The notes under the pieces: model-generated
What the model was told of the DNA's origin: nothing
The model's input: the letters and a program-made list of their open reading frames with translations, nothing else
The model's database searches: none
From: Gorsachius magnificus
Taxonomy: Eukaryota; Chordata; Aves; Pelecaniformes; Ardeidae
DNA: 64,000 nucleotides
NCBI GenBank assembly: GCA_034008185.1
Contig: CM067081.1
Coordinates: 14,011,821 to 14,075,820, forward strand
Reading direction: 5' to 3'
Shown here: positions 36,101 to 47,504 of the stretch, in pieces
Layout: every line of letters begins with the position of its first letter
Position numbering within the stretch: the first letter of the stretch is position 1
Position numbers and translations under genes: made by a program

Positions 36101-37554
36101 TCACATTGATAGAAAAAATAATAACAAGAAAGAAGATGAGAAGCGAAGTCATTGCTGGTTAATCATCGAACTCATTGTTTGAATAATCAGGTTGACTGCA
36201 GGTGAAATGCATGAAAATCTCAAGTTCATAATACCAATTCTTGTAATGTTGTGTAAGAAAAAAAAAATATTACCCAATAACAAATTTTCAGATGAAAAAA
36301 AAATTAGCTGACTTCACAAAAGAGAAATTGTATTTGATAGCAAAAATGTATATTGGCACATGCTATAGGAAAAGACAAAGAAAGTACTTCACCACATCTG
36401 GCATGCCAGCAGTAGGTACAGTTTGAAAATTCTAGTGGGGAATAAACCTGCAGCAGAAAAATCAGTGGCAAAGCATACTAACAGAGTTTGCAGGTTTCAA
36501 TGTCATTCTGCTGTGCAGGTGCAGACACAGTATTGCCCATGCTGTGGGAAATCATGAACACAACTCATCTCTCTGCTAAAATGGAGCAAGGAGATAAAGA
36601 TGAAATTCTATGAAAAGATGACTGACACAGGATTAGACAGGGTGTGATGACAGGTCACCCAAAAGCTACAGTCTGGCTCTTGGAATGCAAAGCTGTATAT
36701 ACCATACATAGATAGACGTGTTTTAGAGAATAAAAAGCCTTATGAAATCTCTGTTCACTTCTGCTGGTGCATTTCCAATGTGTGAAAAGCCTTGGAGAAA
36801 GATAGAAATTACCTTAATTGCTTCAACATGTTATCTTCATCACCTGTCACCTTCAAATAGTTGCTTATGAATGAAGAAAGATTCATACAAAATAATGGGA
36901 GTGAGAAGGCTTGTGCATCTTGCTCAGAAAAGAAAACAAGAAGTAACTTAAATCATGGTCATTGTTGCTGTTACAACAAATACGCCCATACATAAAACAA
37001 ATGTTTGCAATAGTGCTTGCATGTATAAAGTTTTATCAGTATACTTAAAGTCACAGAGCTGCTTTGGAGGACAGTGTTTTTAGAAATATACTATATAGAG
37101 TTCCAAAATGCCTTCACTGAATTTTCACTGCTACAGTTTTGATGTGTATGGCAAGAAAGGGATGGAGATAAACATACTTGACTTGTTGTCCAAACATTAT
37201 AGCATAAAAATGGCAACTGCACAAGAAAGAGATCTTTGACCTGATGGTAGCATAGAATGAAAAACCCTCAGTCAACTCAGCTATGTTCAATTTTCAAAGC
37301 AAGGACCACAAAGGACCTGAAACATATTACGTAAAAGACATTTCCAGCTTCTCATATTCATCATCTTATCAGTAGTTCCAGACACCAGAGGAGAAGACAT
37401 ACATGCCTCTCAAGAGCACAGCAATAGCAAGTGGAACTTTAAAAGAGGTAAGATAATGTCAAGAAAACAAAAAAAAAAAACTTTCCAAAAAAATTTCAAA
37501 GTATTTTATTTTAACCAGAAAGCCAGAGCTGCTGTAGCAATCCACTGGTATGAG

Positions 37555-38146
37555 TGTCGTGGTTTAACGCCAGTGGGCAGCTAAGCACCACACAGCTGCT
37601 TGCTCATCCCCCCTGGTGGGATGGGGAAGAGAACTGGAAGGGTAAAAGTGAGAAAGCTCATGGGTTGAAATAAAATCTGTTTAATAGGTAAAGTAAAAGC
37701 TGCATGTGCAAGCAAAGCAAACCAAGGAATTAATTTTCCACTTCCCATTGACAGGCAGGTGCTCAGCCATCCCCAGGAAAGCAGGGCTCCATCACACGTA
37801 ACAGTGACTTGGGAAGACAAATGCCATCACTCTGAACGTCCCCCCCCCCTCCTTCTTCTTCTCTGAGCTTTACATGCTGAGCATGACGTCATATAGTCTG
37901 AAATAGCCATTTGGTCACTTGGGGTCAGCTGTCCTGGATGTGCCCCCTCCCAGCTTCTTTTGCACCCCCAGCCTCCTCGCTGGTGGGGTGGTGTGAAATG
38001 CAGAAAAGACTTTGACACTGTGTAAGCACTGATCAGTAATAACGAAAACATCCCTGTGTTATCAACGCAGTTTTCTACAAATCCAAACCAGCACCATGCA
38101 ACTTAGTATAAAGACAATTAACCCTATCCCAGCCAAATCCAGTACA
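37555..38146 (+). mobile_element. Solo LTR D, older family member
   Basis: It begins TGTCGTGGTTTAACGCC and ends AAATCCAGTACA, 592 bp. The expected flanks ATGAG (37550-37554) and ATTGG (38147-38151) agree at only three of five bases, so the target duplication has decayed or the ends are slightly misplaced. Family marks present: 'AGCTAAGCACCACACAGC', 'CTGTTTAATAGG', GAGCATGACGTCATATAG and 'TTAACCCTATCCCAGCC'. It shares 'GCAAAGCAAA' and 'GGAATTAATTT' with LTR E, so D and E form a second subfamily separate from A and B. A C10 run lies near 37841-37850. Confidence 0.9.
37884..37891. promoter_or_regulatory. CRE-like palindrome TGACGTCA in LTR D
   Basis: The 8-bp full cAMP-response-element consensus occurs once, in the conserved GAGCATGANGTCATATGG segment of the LTR. 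The other copies have variants: TAACGTTA in A, TGATGTTA in B, TGATGTCA in C and CAGTGTCA in E. Whether it binds CREB/ATF proteins is unknown. Confidence 0.4.
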
Positions 38147-38894
38147 ATTGGTAAGGACAGAAATGAAGATCTTGTGAGCCAAAGTCATGTGAATGAGAAA
38201 ATGCAGACCTCATACCAAAAGACAATGAAAATACTCATCATTATTTACAGATGTTGAAAGAAAAGATTTTTTTTTTTGAAAACAGAGCTTATAGACTGCT
38301 TTTCATACACTATCAATACAATCATTACAGACAGAGAATACTGTGCTTCATCAAATATGGTGCTGTTTGCTGGGATAATTACATCACTGATCCTTTCTGA
38401 CATTTTTATCTTTAAAGGTCTCCATCTATTTCATCCTGAAGTGAGGAGAGTAATTTCACCATTCTCATGTTCTTACTACATCCTGCACAGCAGGATCTGG
38501 GTGAAAACTTTATTTAAATTGGAACCCTTAACATCATATTGGAAAATTCATTGGTTTTCTTTCTTCATTAAATATTTATATTCAGAACACATGCAATATA
38601 CCAATAGAAATTAGTACCAAAAAACAGTTGCCATGTTTTGTTAGAAAATATAACCAAAGCATGAAAACATTGTGATACTTTTTGATCTGGTGATAAAACA
38701 ACTTGATAAAAGCAATTACACACTTCAAATTTTTCAAAGTTTTTGACACAGTTTATAAAATACCTTATTCTAAGAGGGCATGCAACGTATATAATCAATT
38801 GGTCATATGCTTTCGTTAGTCAAAGCCTGATGTATTCAAAGGTAGCAAATGGAGTGTAAAGGGGAAGAAATCCATGCTAGGGTTTATGACAGCT
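38147..38894. other. AT-rich DNA, no gene recognised
   Basis: A 112-codon frame at 38276-38614 is open but shows no domain, no clear signal peptide and typical AT-rich chance composition. No repeat is recognised. Confidence 0.5.
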
Positions 38895-39765
38895 GGGAGC
38901 ACTGAGATTTCTTCAGGATTTGATACTACTCAATGTTTTAATCAATAACCATATTGTGCGTATTTAGATAATCATGTGAGATCTTTGCTAGTATGTTGTA
39001 CAGATCAATGGAAGAACTAAACAACAGGGAGAAGAGGGTGTTGTTAACACAATATTCAAAATCTCCTGGGTACAAGGTCATAACTCAGCAAAATGTGTTT
39101 CAGTACAGCATTGACAGTGCAAGTTGTTAAACATGGAAAGCAGTGCAGAATTCAGCAGAAGAATAAGAGATTTCTTCCTGGAAAGCAGTGACTTGAGAAA
39201 ACCCTTTATCTATTATCAGAGAGAACAGCGTCAATGTGGAAGCTCAGTATAATGTTTGGTGAATATTGTCACTGGGTGCATAAAGGAATATCAAGAAGGG
39301 AAACAGATAACCTCTGTACAAAACATTCCTAAGACTTTGAAGCATTCTTTCTCCTGTTCAAGGTCTGCACTTCATGGAAGATATGAATTTAATGAAGAGA
39401 ATTCAGAGGACTCAGAAATGACCCAAATGTACTAGAAACCAATTCTTGAAGCGGGATGTTGATGGAATTTGATCTACTAGTTTATTGAAGAGAAAATGAA
39501 GTTACTTGATCATGCTGCATAGATGCTTAACCATAGAAATATTTGATAAAGAGGGCGTCTTCATCTTGCAGATGAAGGCCTAAGAAGATGCAGTGCCTGA
39601 GAACTGAAGTTAGACTTATTCAGCCTTGAAATAAGATGCAGTAAGATGCATTGGTGAAGCTAATTAACCATTGGAACAACCTGCCGGAAGACGCCCTGGA
39701 CCTGCTATCGCTTGGAGTCTTTAAAAACAGATTAGATAGTTCTCTGAGAAACATATTTTAATCCA
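38895..39765 (+). mobile_element. Ancient CR1-like LINE relic
   Basis: The 3' portion is clearest: 'AGAAGATGCAGTGCCTGAGAACTGAAG', 'AATTAACCATTGGAACAACCTGCC' and 'CTTGGAGTCTTTAAAAACAGATTAGATAG' (39590-39765) match the C-terminal and 3' end pattern of old reptile-type CR1 families (the codons for NHWNNLP and the following block). Upstream patches fit in order: 'CTACTCAATGTTTTAATCAATAAC' (about 38928) as the stretch before the catalytic box, and 'GCATAAAGGAATATCAAGAAGG' (about 39280) as the CIKKG-type segment. Frames are fully broken. The upstream half is assigned with less certainty. Confidence 0.6.
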
Positions 39766-41841
39766 GTTTCCAGAAAAAAATTCTGCAGCCTGCACAGGCA
39801 GAGCACAGAGCCAGATGGTTCCTTCAAAAGGGAGTGCTGGTCCCTTCTGTTCTCAGTGTCCTTGAGCGAGAAAAATGAATCTTTTATTGCTGTCTTTTTC
39901 AGAGCAGCACTCAGAGTCAGCATTTCTAGGATTAGTGAGCTGGAGTATACTCCTTCAGCAGAGCTGTGTTTCCAGTCTCATGCAGCGTGTAAACAGCAGG
40001 CATAAAGTTGTCTGGTTGCTCCCAGAAGACTATGTTTTGCCTGCAGAACCTACATATTGGGGGATGACGCAAAAAAAAAGAAAGAGATAATTTGATTCCT
40101 AAGTCAAAGCCTATCCTAGAAGAAAAAGCAACTTCTACTTTAAAAAAAAAAACAAAACAACAAACTTTTAGATTAGCACATATATTATGCAGAATACATC
40201 AAGTCCCCACCCTGTGGAACTCTAACAAAACCATTTTCCCAAGTAGAAACGTATTTTGACTGGTTGTGTCTACCTGTGACCTGTGTTTCAGTTTCTGGAT
40301 AGTTTTTGTTTATAATTTATTGCATACCAAAGAAGTCGCAACATATTTAGTTAGAGGTTATAAATCCCAAATATGCAAATACTACAATACTTTATTAATT
40401 ATTCTTTCAATTATTATTAATTGAGATATTTGATTTTCTACTAAATCCTCCATTTAAATTCCTTTTTTTGGGTTTTTATATGGAATTGTCATGAACTAAA
40501 AGGGACTCCTTCAGTGCTGCTTTCAGGATTGTGTGTGCTTTCCACCAGACTTTGTTCATCAACACTGGCAGCACGCTAATTAACTCAGCTGTGAACAACC
40601 CCCTGCTATGTTACTGGGATTTCTATTAGTAAAATAAAACAAATACAAAAAGAATAGATAAAACATTGCTTTTGTAGCCAATAGTGAATGGGAGAGTTCT
40701 CCTCCCATGTTATTGCTTTCAGTGACAGTCTCTCTGTGGATAATCCCCATATTGTAAATGTTTTATGTCAGGCAGTGGCATCAGTTGGAAGGAGATGATA
40801 TAAAGCAATACCCCCTCATACAGACACAAAACCTCCTAAACATTGCAAAGCAACCCATTGGTCTGTGATTATGTCCTTTTCTGTACTCATCAAATGAAAT
40901 TTCCTCTCTGAGGAAGACTGAAGAACAACTGTTAATGGAGGGGTAGCAGAAATTTTGTTGCTATGTACTCCTGCCTTTTACTTTTTGCTATAATTACTAA
41001 ATCTTGATTTGCACATGTTGCAACAATGGCCTATAGGACTAAATGGAATCAGTCTCATCATTGTGAGCTAAGCATATACACAAAAAAGAAACTGGCAACC
41101 TCAAGGACAAAACCAAAAAAAAATCCAAGGAAGTTTTTAGAAGATTTTAGAGAGCATCTCCCCCTCTGCAATGCATATCACACATGTAGTGAATTCTAAA
41201 CAATATCATCATTCTGCATTATGTTCCCTGATGATAGATTTTCCCTTTTATTCTATTGAAAACCTCCCTAGGCTTTTCTTTTTTTAAGTGATATTGCATT
41301 ACTTTTGTTACATTTCTTCTGTACATGTTTAGAAACATGTACCATTTTGTGAGATACTGTGATCTGTTGGAACTCCCAACTGGAAACCTTGGGAATTCAG
41401 GTTTTTTCATAAAATGACAAGTTAAAGTGTCTGTGATGCAAAGATACAAACACAAGTTGTTGTAGACAAGAACTAGTAAAACCTTACAGCAAGAGAAACT
41501 ACATTTCTATATCTTAATGTTACTATGAACAAGAACCTTCTTGAAAGGATTTACAGTCTGTAGGAGAAATTCCAGCACCACTGAGTTAATAACCACCCTC
41601 CCTCTTTGACTCATTTAGGGTAGAGCTTCACCTGTAAATCCAATTCACCTCTAATTTACCCTACTTTTGAACTGATACCGAAATGTCCTTGGCATTGCTA
41701 GTCATTCATCCTAAAGGGACATGAAGTCCTTTGGGATTTTTTTGTCTGGGTTTTTTTTTTTTTTCATATTCCTGAGGAATACAAAAGCAGTTCAGCCCAC
41801 TTGTTTTTTTTCATTCACAAGTCTCTCAGGCAGCAAGAAAT

Positions 41842-41844
<3 letters not shown>

Positions 41845-41874
<30 letters not shown>
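41845..41874. repeat. A30 homopolymer
   Basis: Thirty A bases stand in a row. No processed gene copy is apparent immediately upstream, so it is probably a simple repeat and not a retrogene tail. Confidence 0.95.
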
Positions 41875-41877
<3 letters not shown>

Positions 41878-43164
41878 GAAAGTGAAAAGTAGCAACTAAT
41901 TCTCACATTGCTATTCTGAAAACCTGCTAATTGCTGCACAAAGCTCAGTTGTCTCATTTTATTTTTCCATGAAGACCTAACAGCAGATAGCAGGTTTCAG
42001 TAAATTAAATTTATTATATTCATTTGGATACAAGGACTACAACTCTTTGTACTTTTGCATTGTTTTCCGCAGTAGAAGGCAATGAAATTCAATATCATAA
42101 TCCATGCATGGCAAACAGAGACACTGGGTTATCTTTCTAAAATAATTTGTTGGGGTGCATTGTACAATGGGAAGCTTAAGGAGAATTCAATCCTCTTGAG
42201 CTAGTGTCATTCCTTGCATAAATATGATAGTGAATGTTCACATCATATGTTGCTTCAGACTCTTGTAGACTGATTTACAAATTATGTAACATGAAGAATA
42301 ATCTTCTAACACTGTCAGTGTGACTTGGAGCTTGTATAAACATCCCAAGATACATTAATAGGACATATATTGCATTTAGTCCATAAACTATTTAGAAATA
42401 AGACATATCTCTTAAGTGATCAACCACAACTTGATTAATCAGAATTGTTATGTTGATTAGGTCATGGGCTTTTCACGTATTTACAGATTTTCGTATAAAC
42501 AACTTATATTAAATAAGTCACAGATTTGTTCTCAGTGTCTGCCCAACAGATAGTTGTCAAACTACCAGGAAAATATTGAGCGAATTATAGACTAAAATGA
42601 ATTTATTCAGAATTCTTATATTTTCAGTAACTGGAGAAAGCCTAACTCCTTGAAATAATACCTTTCTTTTTTTTTAACTAAAGTTTTGATTTAGCTAAGG
42701 TTTTGATTTAGTGCGAAGAGTGAGACAGCCTTGAAGAAGTTATTTTCCTTTCTGTCTCTCTTACTGTGCCTGATGCAGTCAGTGTGCATTCAGACTACTT
42801 CAGCCTATACAGAACAAAAAGGATGTGTGATCAGTTCATTGACAAAGTATGTGGGAAGAAAAGTCTATGTCATAATCTGCCTGAGATTGTTTGAACTCCT
42901 TTCTAACTAGGCTTAAATTGCTGCTTTATCTGGCATTCTACCAGGGTCTGGTGAGATACCTTCCTGATCCCTCCTGAAGAAGCTGATCCATTTCACATAA
43001 AAAGTTACAGAATACTTACTTCTGAGAGACTGGGAGAAGACACCACTGAAGGGCTTCCATTTAGAGGAATAAGAGGGAAAATCTGCCTTCCTTTACCAGC
43101 TCAGAAGAATATTACAGTATCAAATGAAAAATGGCATTTCATCCATATTGAAGAGAGACTGAAG

Positions 43165-43194
43165 ACTATCATGAGCCATGATGATCATGATAGT
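43165..43194. repeat. 10-bp perfect inverted repeat with 10-base loop
   Basis: ACTATCATGA (43165-43174) pairs with TCATGATAGT (43185-43194). The stem is AT-rich and alone in its surroundings, so a function is doubtful. Confidence 0.7.
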
Positions 43195-44274
43195 TGGGTC
43201 TGTCTTTTTGAAGAATTAGGTTCTGATATGTACAAGTAAAGGGAGAAATTTGAAACCAAATTTTATTGGCCATTGAATAAAATAATTTTATTTGGGACCA
43301 CTACGTTTCCCCTTTTTTAGTTTCAGAGATTTCTTTTTTTTCAGTCTCATAGGAGAAATATTTCCATTTATTTACTTCAGAATACTGGAATTGGTTATCT
43401 TTTGTCATTAATCTTCTAAGAGAGGCTGAGGCCCAGATTCTCCTTTTTAAGAAGCTATTTTACAATTATCTCAATGGAATTGAATTACCTATGAGTCTTG
43501 ATTCCTAACTTGTAATTGTGAGAAATCATTTTCCTCTTTCTAATTAATTATTTGGGTTGTTATAAACAGGAATACTGAACAGAGAGAATCAAGTAATTTC
43601 ACTACTTTCAGAGTAAGCGGGCTAGTGAGCTTATATGAAACAGTAATACCTTTTCTGTTAGGTTTTTTTTTTTTTTAAAGTGAAAAAATTAAGAGGTTTA
43701 AGGCAGCTGACATTAATTTTGCTTTAGGCAAAATGTAGCTATTACTGGTGAAGTCTAAGCATGGCTTAGTGAAAAGCAATGTGTGGGAGCTGATAGCCAA
43801 AGGACAAATTTCATTTACTGCAAAAAGTATTCCTAAACTGAATCACATCCATATTTTAATGAACTATCGCATTTTCAGAAGGATATCTTTGGAGAATGAG
43901 CCTGGTGTGCAGAAATCAGTGGAATTATAGGGAGTATGTATATATGGGGACAGGTAGGAGTTGCAGATAAATATCTAAGTGCCTTTATTTCCATTTTACT
44001 CCTCTTGGACCTGAAATAAGTAATAAAACCCCAATGTTTGTTTGTTTGTTTCTATAGGAAAAAAAGAAAGGTCAAAGGACAGGCAATTACACTGGAGGAT
44101 TACACTACGTGATGTCTATTCTATTTCAGATCAATGTCAGCAGTTGGAAACAGAGTGAGTACTGCCATGAGAAAGTTTAGTATCTATACATTTTAAAAAA
44201 TTATTTGTTACACTGAAATATTTGTTTCTAGACAATCTGAATATAATTATTCACTAAAAATGAATACTTTCTGA

Positions 44275-44870
44275 AATGAAAAATTGAACTGGGAATCAAT
44301 GGTAAGTAATCTGTAGTAAAGTCCTGAAGAGAACACCTTCTTTGTTTCTTCTGGGTTAATATTTTTATCAATGTCTCAAAGGACAACATTAAATAGGCAC
44401 TGCTGAAGTTTCCAGATGGCATCAAGAATGGAGAAAAAGCAAGTAACAGAAAAGTCAGGTCTCAATCAGTTCATAAGGCGGTAGTCAGCTTGTAAACAAC
44501 AAGATGCTGGTTTGTAACAGACAAATACAGACATGCACAACCAAATATGTAGGCCAAAGCTTTAAGATTTTGAGGAGCAGATACCTAGGGAATGGACAAG
44601 GTGAGGGGAGGGCTCTGAAGTATCACAGTTAGTAAATAAATATTTGGACATGAAGTTTCATGTGGATATTTTGAACAACAGGACTAATGTGGCATTGGGA
44701 TATGCAAAGAGATAAACACTGAGTATCTTTAGACATATTTTTTCTTCATTTGGTCCTATTGTAACACTCTTGAAATCTGTAGCCACTTCTGGCAGCCATC
44801 TTTGAAGTTTACTAAAAAATTGAAGAAGGTTCAGAGTAGAACCAAAATCACATGTACAATTATAAAATCT
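44275..44870 (+). mobile_element. Ancient CR1-like LINE relic
   Basis: Two blocks are readable in the right order. 'AATATTTTTATCAATGTCTCAAAGGACAACATTAAAT' (44360-44396) followed by codons FPDG (44409-44420) corresponds to the segment leading into the catalytic FADD box. 'CTTGAAATCTGTAGCCACTTCTGGCAGCCATCTTTGAAG' (44771-44809) followed by 'TTGAAGAAGGTTCAGAG' (44820-44836) corresponds to the [12 protein letters not shown] and LEKVQR segments. Spacing agrees with a CR1. The catalytic box is destroyed and no frame is open. It lies only 360 bp upstream of a much younger CR1. Confidence 0.7.
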
Positions 44871-45229
44871 GCATTCCAATGAAGCACTTAGGTAGTTCAG
44901 TCTATTATATTATCAAAGAAATGGTTATGAATGTTACGGTCTGTGAGTGTACTTGCTAATGGAGAAGGAAACAAGACACTTGTTAATAAAAAGCTCTTAA
45001 ATTTAGAACCTAAAGATACATTACAGTAAAATGGCATGAAATTGCAGCTAACTTCAAAGTGAAAAAAGATGCCCATTTCTTTAAAAAGTTAAGATAATTA
45101 AATATTTAAATACCTTATGAAGAGTTGTGGTGATTCTTCATGTTTTTAAATCACGAAAGGAATTTTTTTTAAGGTCAATTAAACATAAGTTTTGAACTTC
45201 TGACAGGATTTAATGCAGAGAGGTCTGAT

Positions 45230-45972
45230 ACCATACAGTTTGGGGCAACCCCCAGTATCAATACAGGCTGGGGCATGAAGGGATTGAGAAAAGCCTTGCC
45301 AAGAGGGACTTGGGGATCCTAGTGGATGAAAAGCTGGACATGAGCTGACAATGTGTGCTTGCAGCCCAGAAGGCCAACCGTACCCTGGGCTGCATAAAAA
45401 AAAGTGTCCAGCAGGATGAAGTGATTCTGCCCCTCTGCTCTGCTCTGGTGAGACACCACCTGGAGTACTGTGTCCAGCTCTGGAGCCCTCAGCACAGCTT
45501 TGAGCAGGTCCAAAGGAGGGCCACAAAAATGATCAGGGGAATGGAACACCTCTCCTAGGAGGACAGGCTGAGGGAGTTGAGGTTGTTGAGCCTGGAGAAG
45601 AGAAGGCTCTGGGGAGACTTTATTGCAGCCTTTCAGTACTTAAAGGGAGCTCATAAGAAAGATGGGGAGAAACATTTTAGCAGGGCCTTGCAATAAGACA
45701 AGGAATAATTGTTTTAAACTAAAAGAGGGTAGATTCAGACTAGATATAAGGAAGAAATTTTTGTACAGTAAGGGTGGTGAAACACTGGAACAGGTTGGCC
45801 AGGGAGGTTGTAGATACCCCATCCCTGGAAACATTCTAGGCCACTTTGGACGGGACTCTGAGCAGCCTGATCTAGTTGAAGATATTACTGCTTATTGCAG
45901 GGGGGTTGGACTAGATGATCTTTGGAGGTCTGTTCCAACCCAAATCATTCTGTGATTCTATGATTCTATATT
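45230..45972 (+). mobile_element. CR1 LINE, 5'-truncated, with intact 3' tail
   Basis: It starts in the RT C-terminal region ('CCCCCAGTATCAATACAGGCTGGGG') and ends with 'GGGGTTGGACTAGATGATCTTTGGAGGTC', 'TTCCAACCC' and ATTCTGTG/ATTCTATG units to about 45972. Coding remnants include [29 protein letters not shown] and [17 protein letters not shown] stretches in shifting frames. It is related to the 5686-7045 copy (shared 'CCCAGTATCAATACAGGCTGGG' type segment). Confidence 0.95.
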
Positions 45973-47504
45973 GGAGAACAGACTAGCTACAAAAATCTGG
46001 TCCTCATTACATAATCCCAACTTTAAAGATAAATTTTGACAATTAATTAATTTATTTTTCTTATTCTAGAAACAATTTCAGTCTCTCATATTCTCCAGAT
46101 GTCTTCCAATAGCCTGTAGGTTATCATATTTGATTCCCAGAAGATGGGGATCCCTTAGAGACTAGAACATTGTAAGTTTGCTTAAGTCTTATACTCCACT
46201 TTGTTTTTCAAGTGTTGGACTTATAAGTATACTGCAGTGTTAAACAAGGATTAATAATTTATATTATTAATATATTATATCATTGGATAAATATAAATAA
46301 TTTTTTAAAAATAGTAAGCTGTATTACTTCCCAGAGGATTTCTCTTTACCACGTTAACTCAGTAAGTAATGTCAGAGTTAAATAAAACATCTGAACTCCA
46401 GAGGATAAAATCCATCGTTCTGCATACTGGGGACTATTTTGACTCCAAAGGTTATGTTGTAAAGGCATGCTCAGTTGAATGTCTGTTGTTTTAACATGCA
46501 CTGATTCTGCAAAAGCAGACTTATATTTGTGAATATTTTTGTGTATCATAGAATAAGTTTTCTTCTTGTGTAACACAGTCTTTCTAGTGTAGTCACCCTC
46601 ATCATGTCTGAGGATTTTTCTTTGGTACACATTCTCATGGTTTTGGATCATTATTCTTCTGGCATTTCAAGTTTCTGAAATAAAAGCAATAGATTGTGAT
46701 TACGGTTATCTTTAAACTTCCAAGTGAAGACATTTTTGTAGGGAGATATAATATACTTTACTAAATTATGTAGGCAAACTTTGGAAGAACTAAAAAAGTT
46801 TTTCACCTGATGTGTTTCAAAAAGATCCATTCAAAAAGAAAACATTCTAATTTACTTGATTGTCTGTGATTTGATTTCATTTTGTATCTATACAAAGAGT
46901 CACATTGGTTTTATACAAACTCATTCACCCATCTCAAAATTTCCTTTAGGTATGTGTAAATGAGAAAGAGAAAAATACTATTTAAATACTGCTGAATAAA
47001 CCACACTTGATACCCTTTTATATATTTTATTTCACATATTCTTTTCTTTTTCTACAGATCCAATGTATCTTCCTTGTTCTGTTTCAATATCTCATGTAAG
47101 AATATGGTAAAAATATTTCTTTAAAAAACCTAAAATCCAGGACAATTCAGTTCCAGAACATCTGTTGTAGATGTTATTTTTATTATAGCAGTACCCTTCC
47201 CCAACTTTCTAACTTTCTCTGGTTTCTCTTTCCTGAAATACAAACATATTCATTCTTACTAAGTATCTGCATTCTTTCACCAGCCATCTGTTAATCCACC
47301 ACCAAACACCAAAAAACCCATCTAATTTGTTTTTAAAATTTTACATCCTTCCATACCGCCTTGGCTTTTTCAGAGAGCTGCCAATCTTGAAGATAGCCTT
47401 GTAGACTGGTGAGATTTACCAGTGAAAGTTGTGTTTCTTAAAAAACATATTTCAAGTTTGACAAAACTTTATAAGAAAGCAAAAATTTGCCATTTTTGAC
47501 AATT
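45973..47504. other. AT-rich DNA, no gene recognised
   Basis: Very AT-rich patch at 46250-46320. One short segment at 47058-47095 is bounded by good splice-like sites (see findings). No repeat family is recognised. Confidence 0.5.

Larger units (their letters stand above)
31750..37554. other. AT-rich DNA with several simple repeats
   Basis: No gene is recognised. It contains the G-rich 18-bp repeat (32672-32715), an A18 run (32862-32879) and the pentanucleotide satellite (33033-33172). A pyrimidine run ending in GCAG near 35937 resembles a splice acceptor, but no domain is seen in the 118-codon frame (35806-36162) across it. Nothing else stands out. Confidence 0.5.
39766..44274. other. AT-rich DNA, no gene recognised
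   Basis: It contains an A30 run (41845-41874), T-rich runs near 41748-41764 and 43662-43674, a short hairpin at 43165-43194, and one possible small exon at 44058-44154 (see findings). No repeat family or coding domain is recognised. Confidence 0.5.

Noticed and set aside
41845..41874. A30 run as the tail of a processed pseudogene
   Set aside because: No coding or RNA-gene similarity is seen upstream and no flanking target duplication was found.
43165..43194. Hairpin as a microRNA precursor
   Set aside because: A 10-bp stem is far too short for a pre-miRNA and no longer pairing surrounds it.
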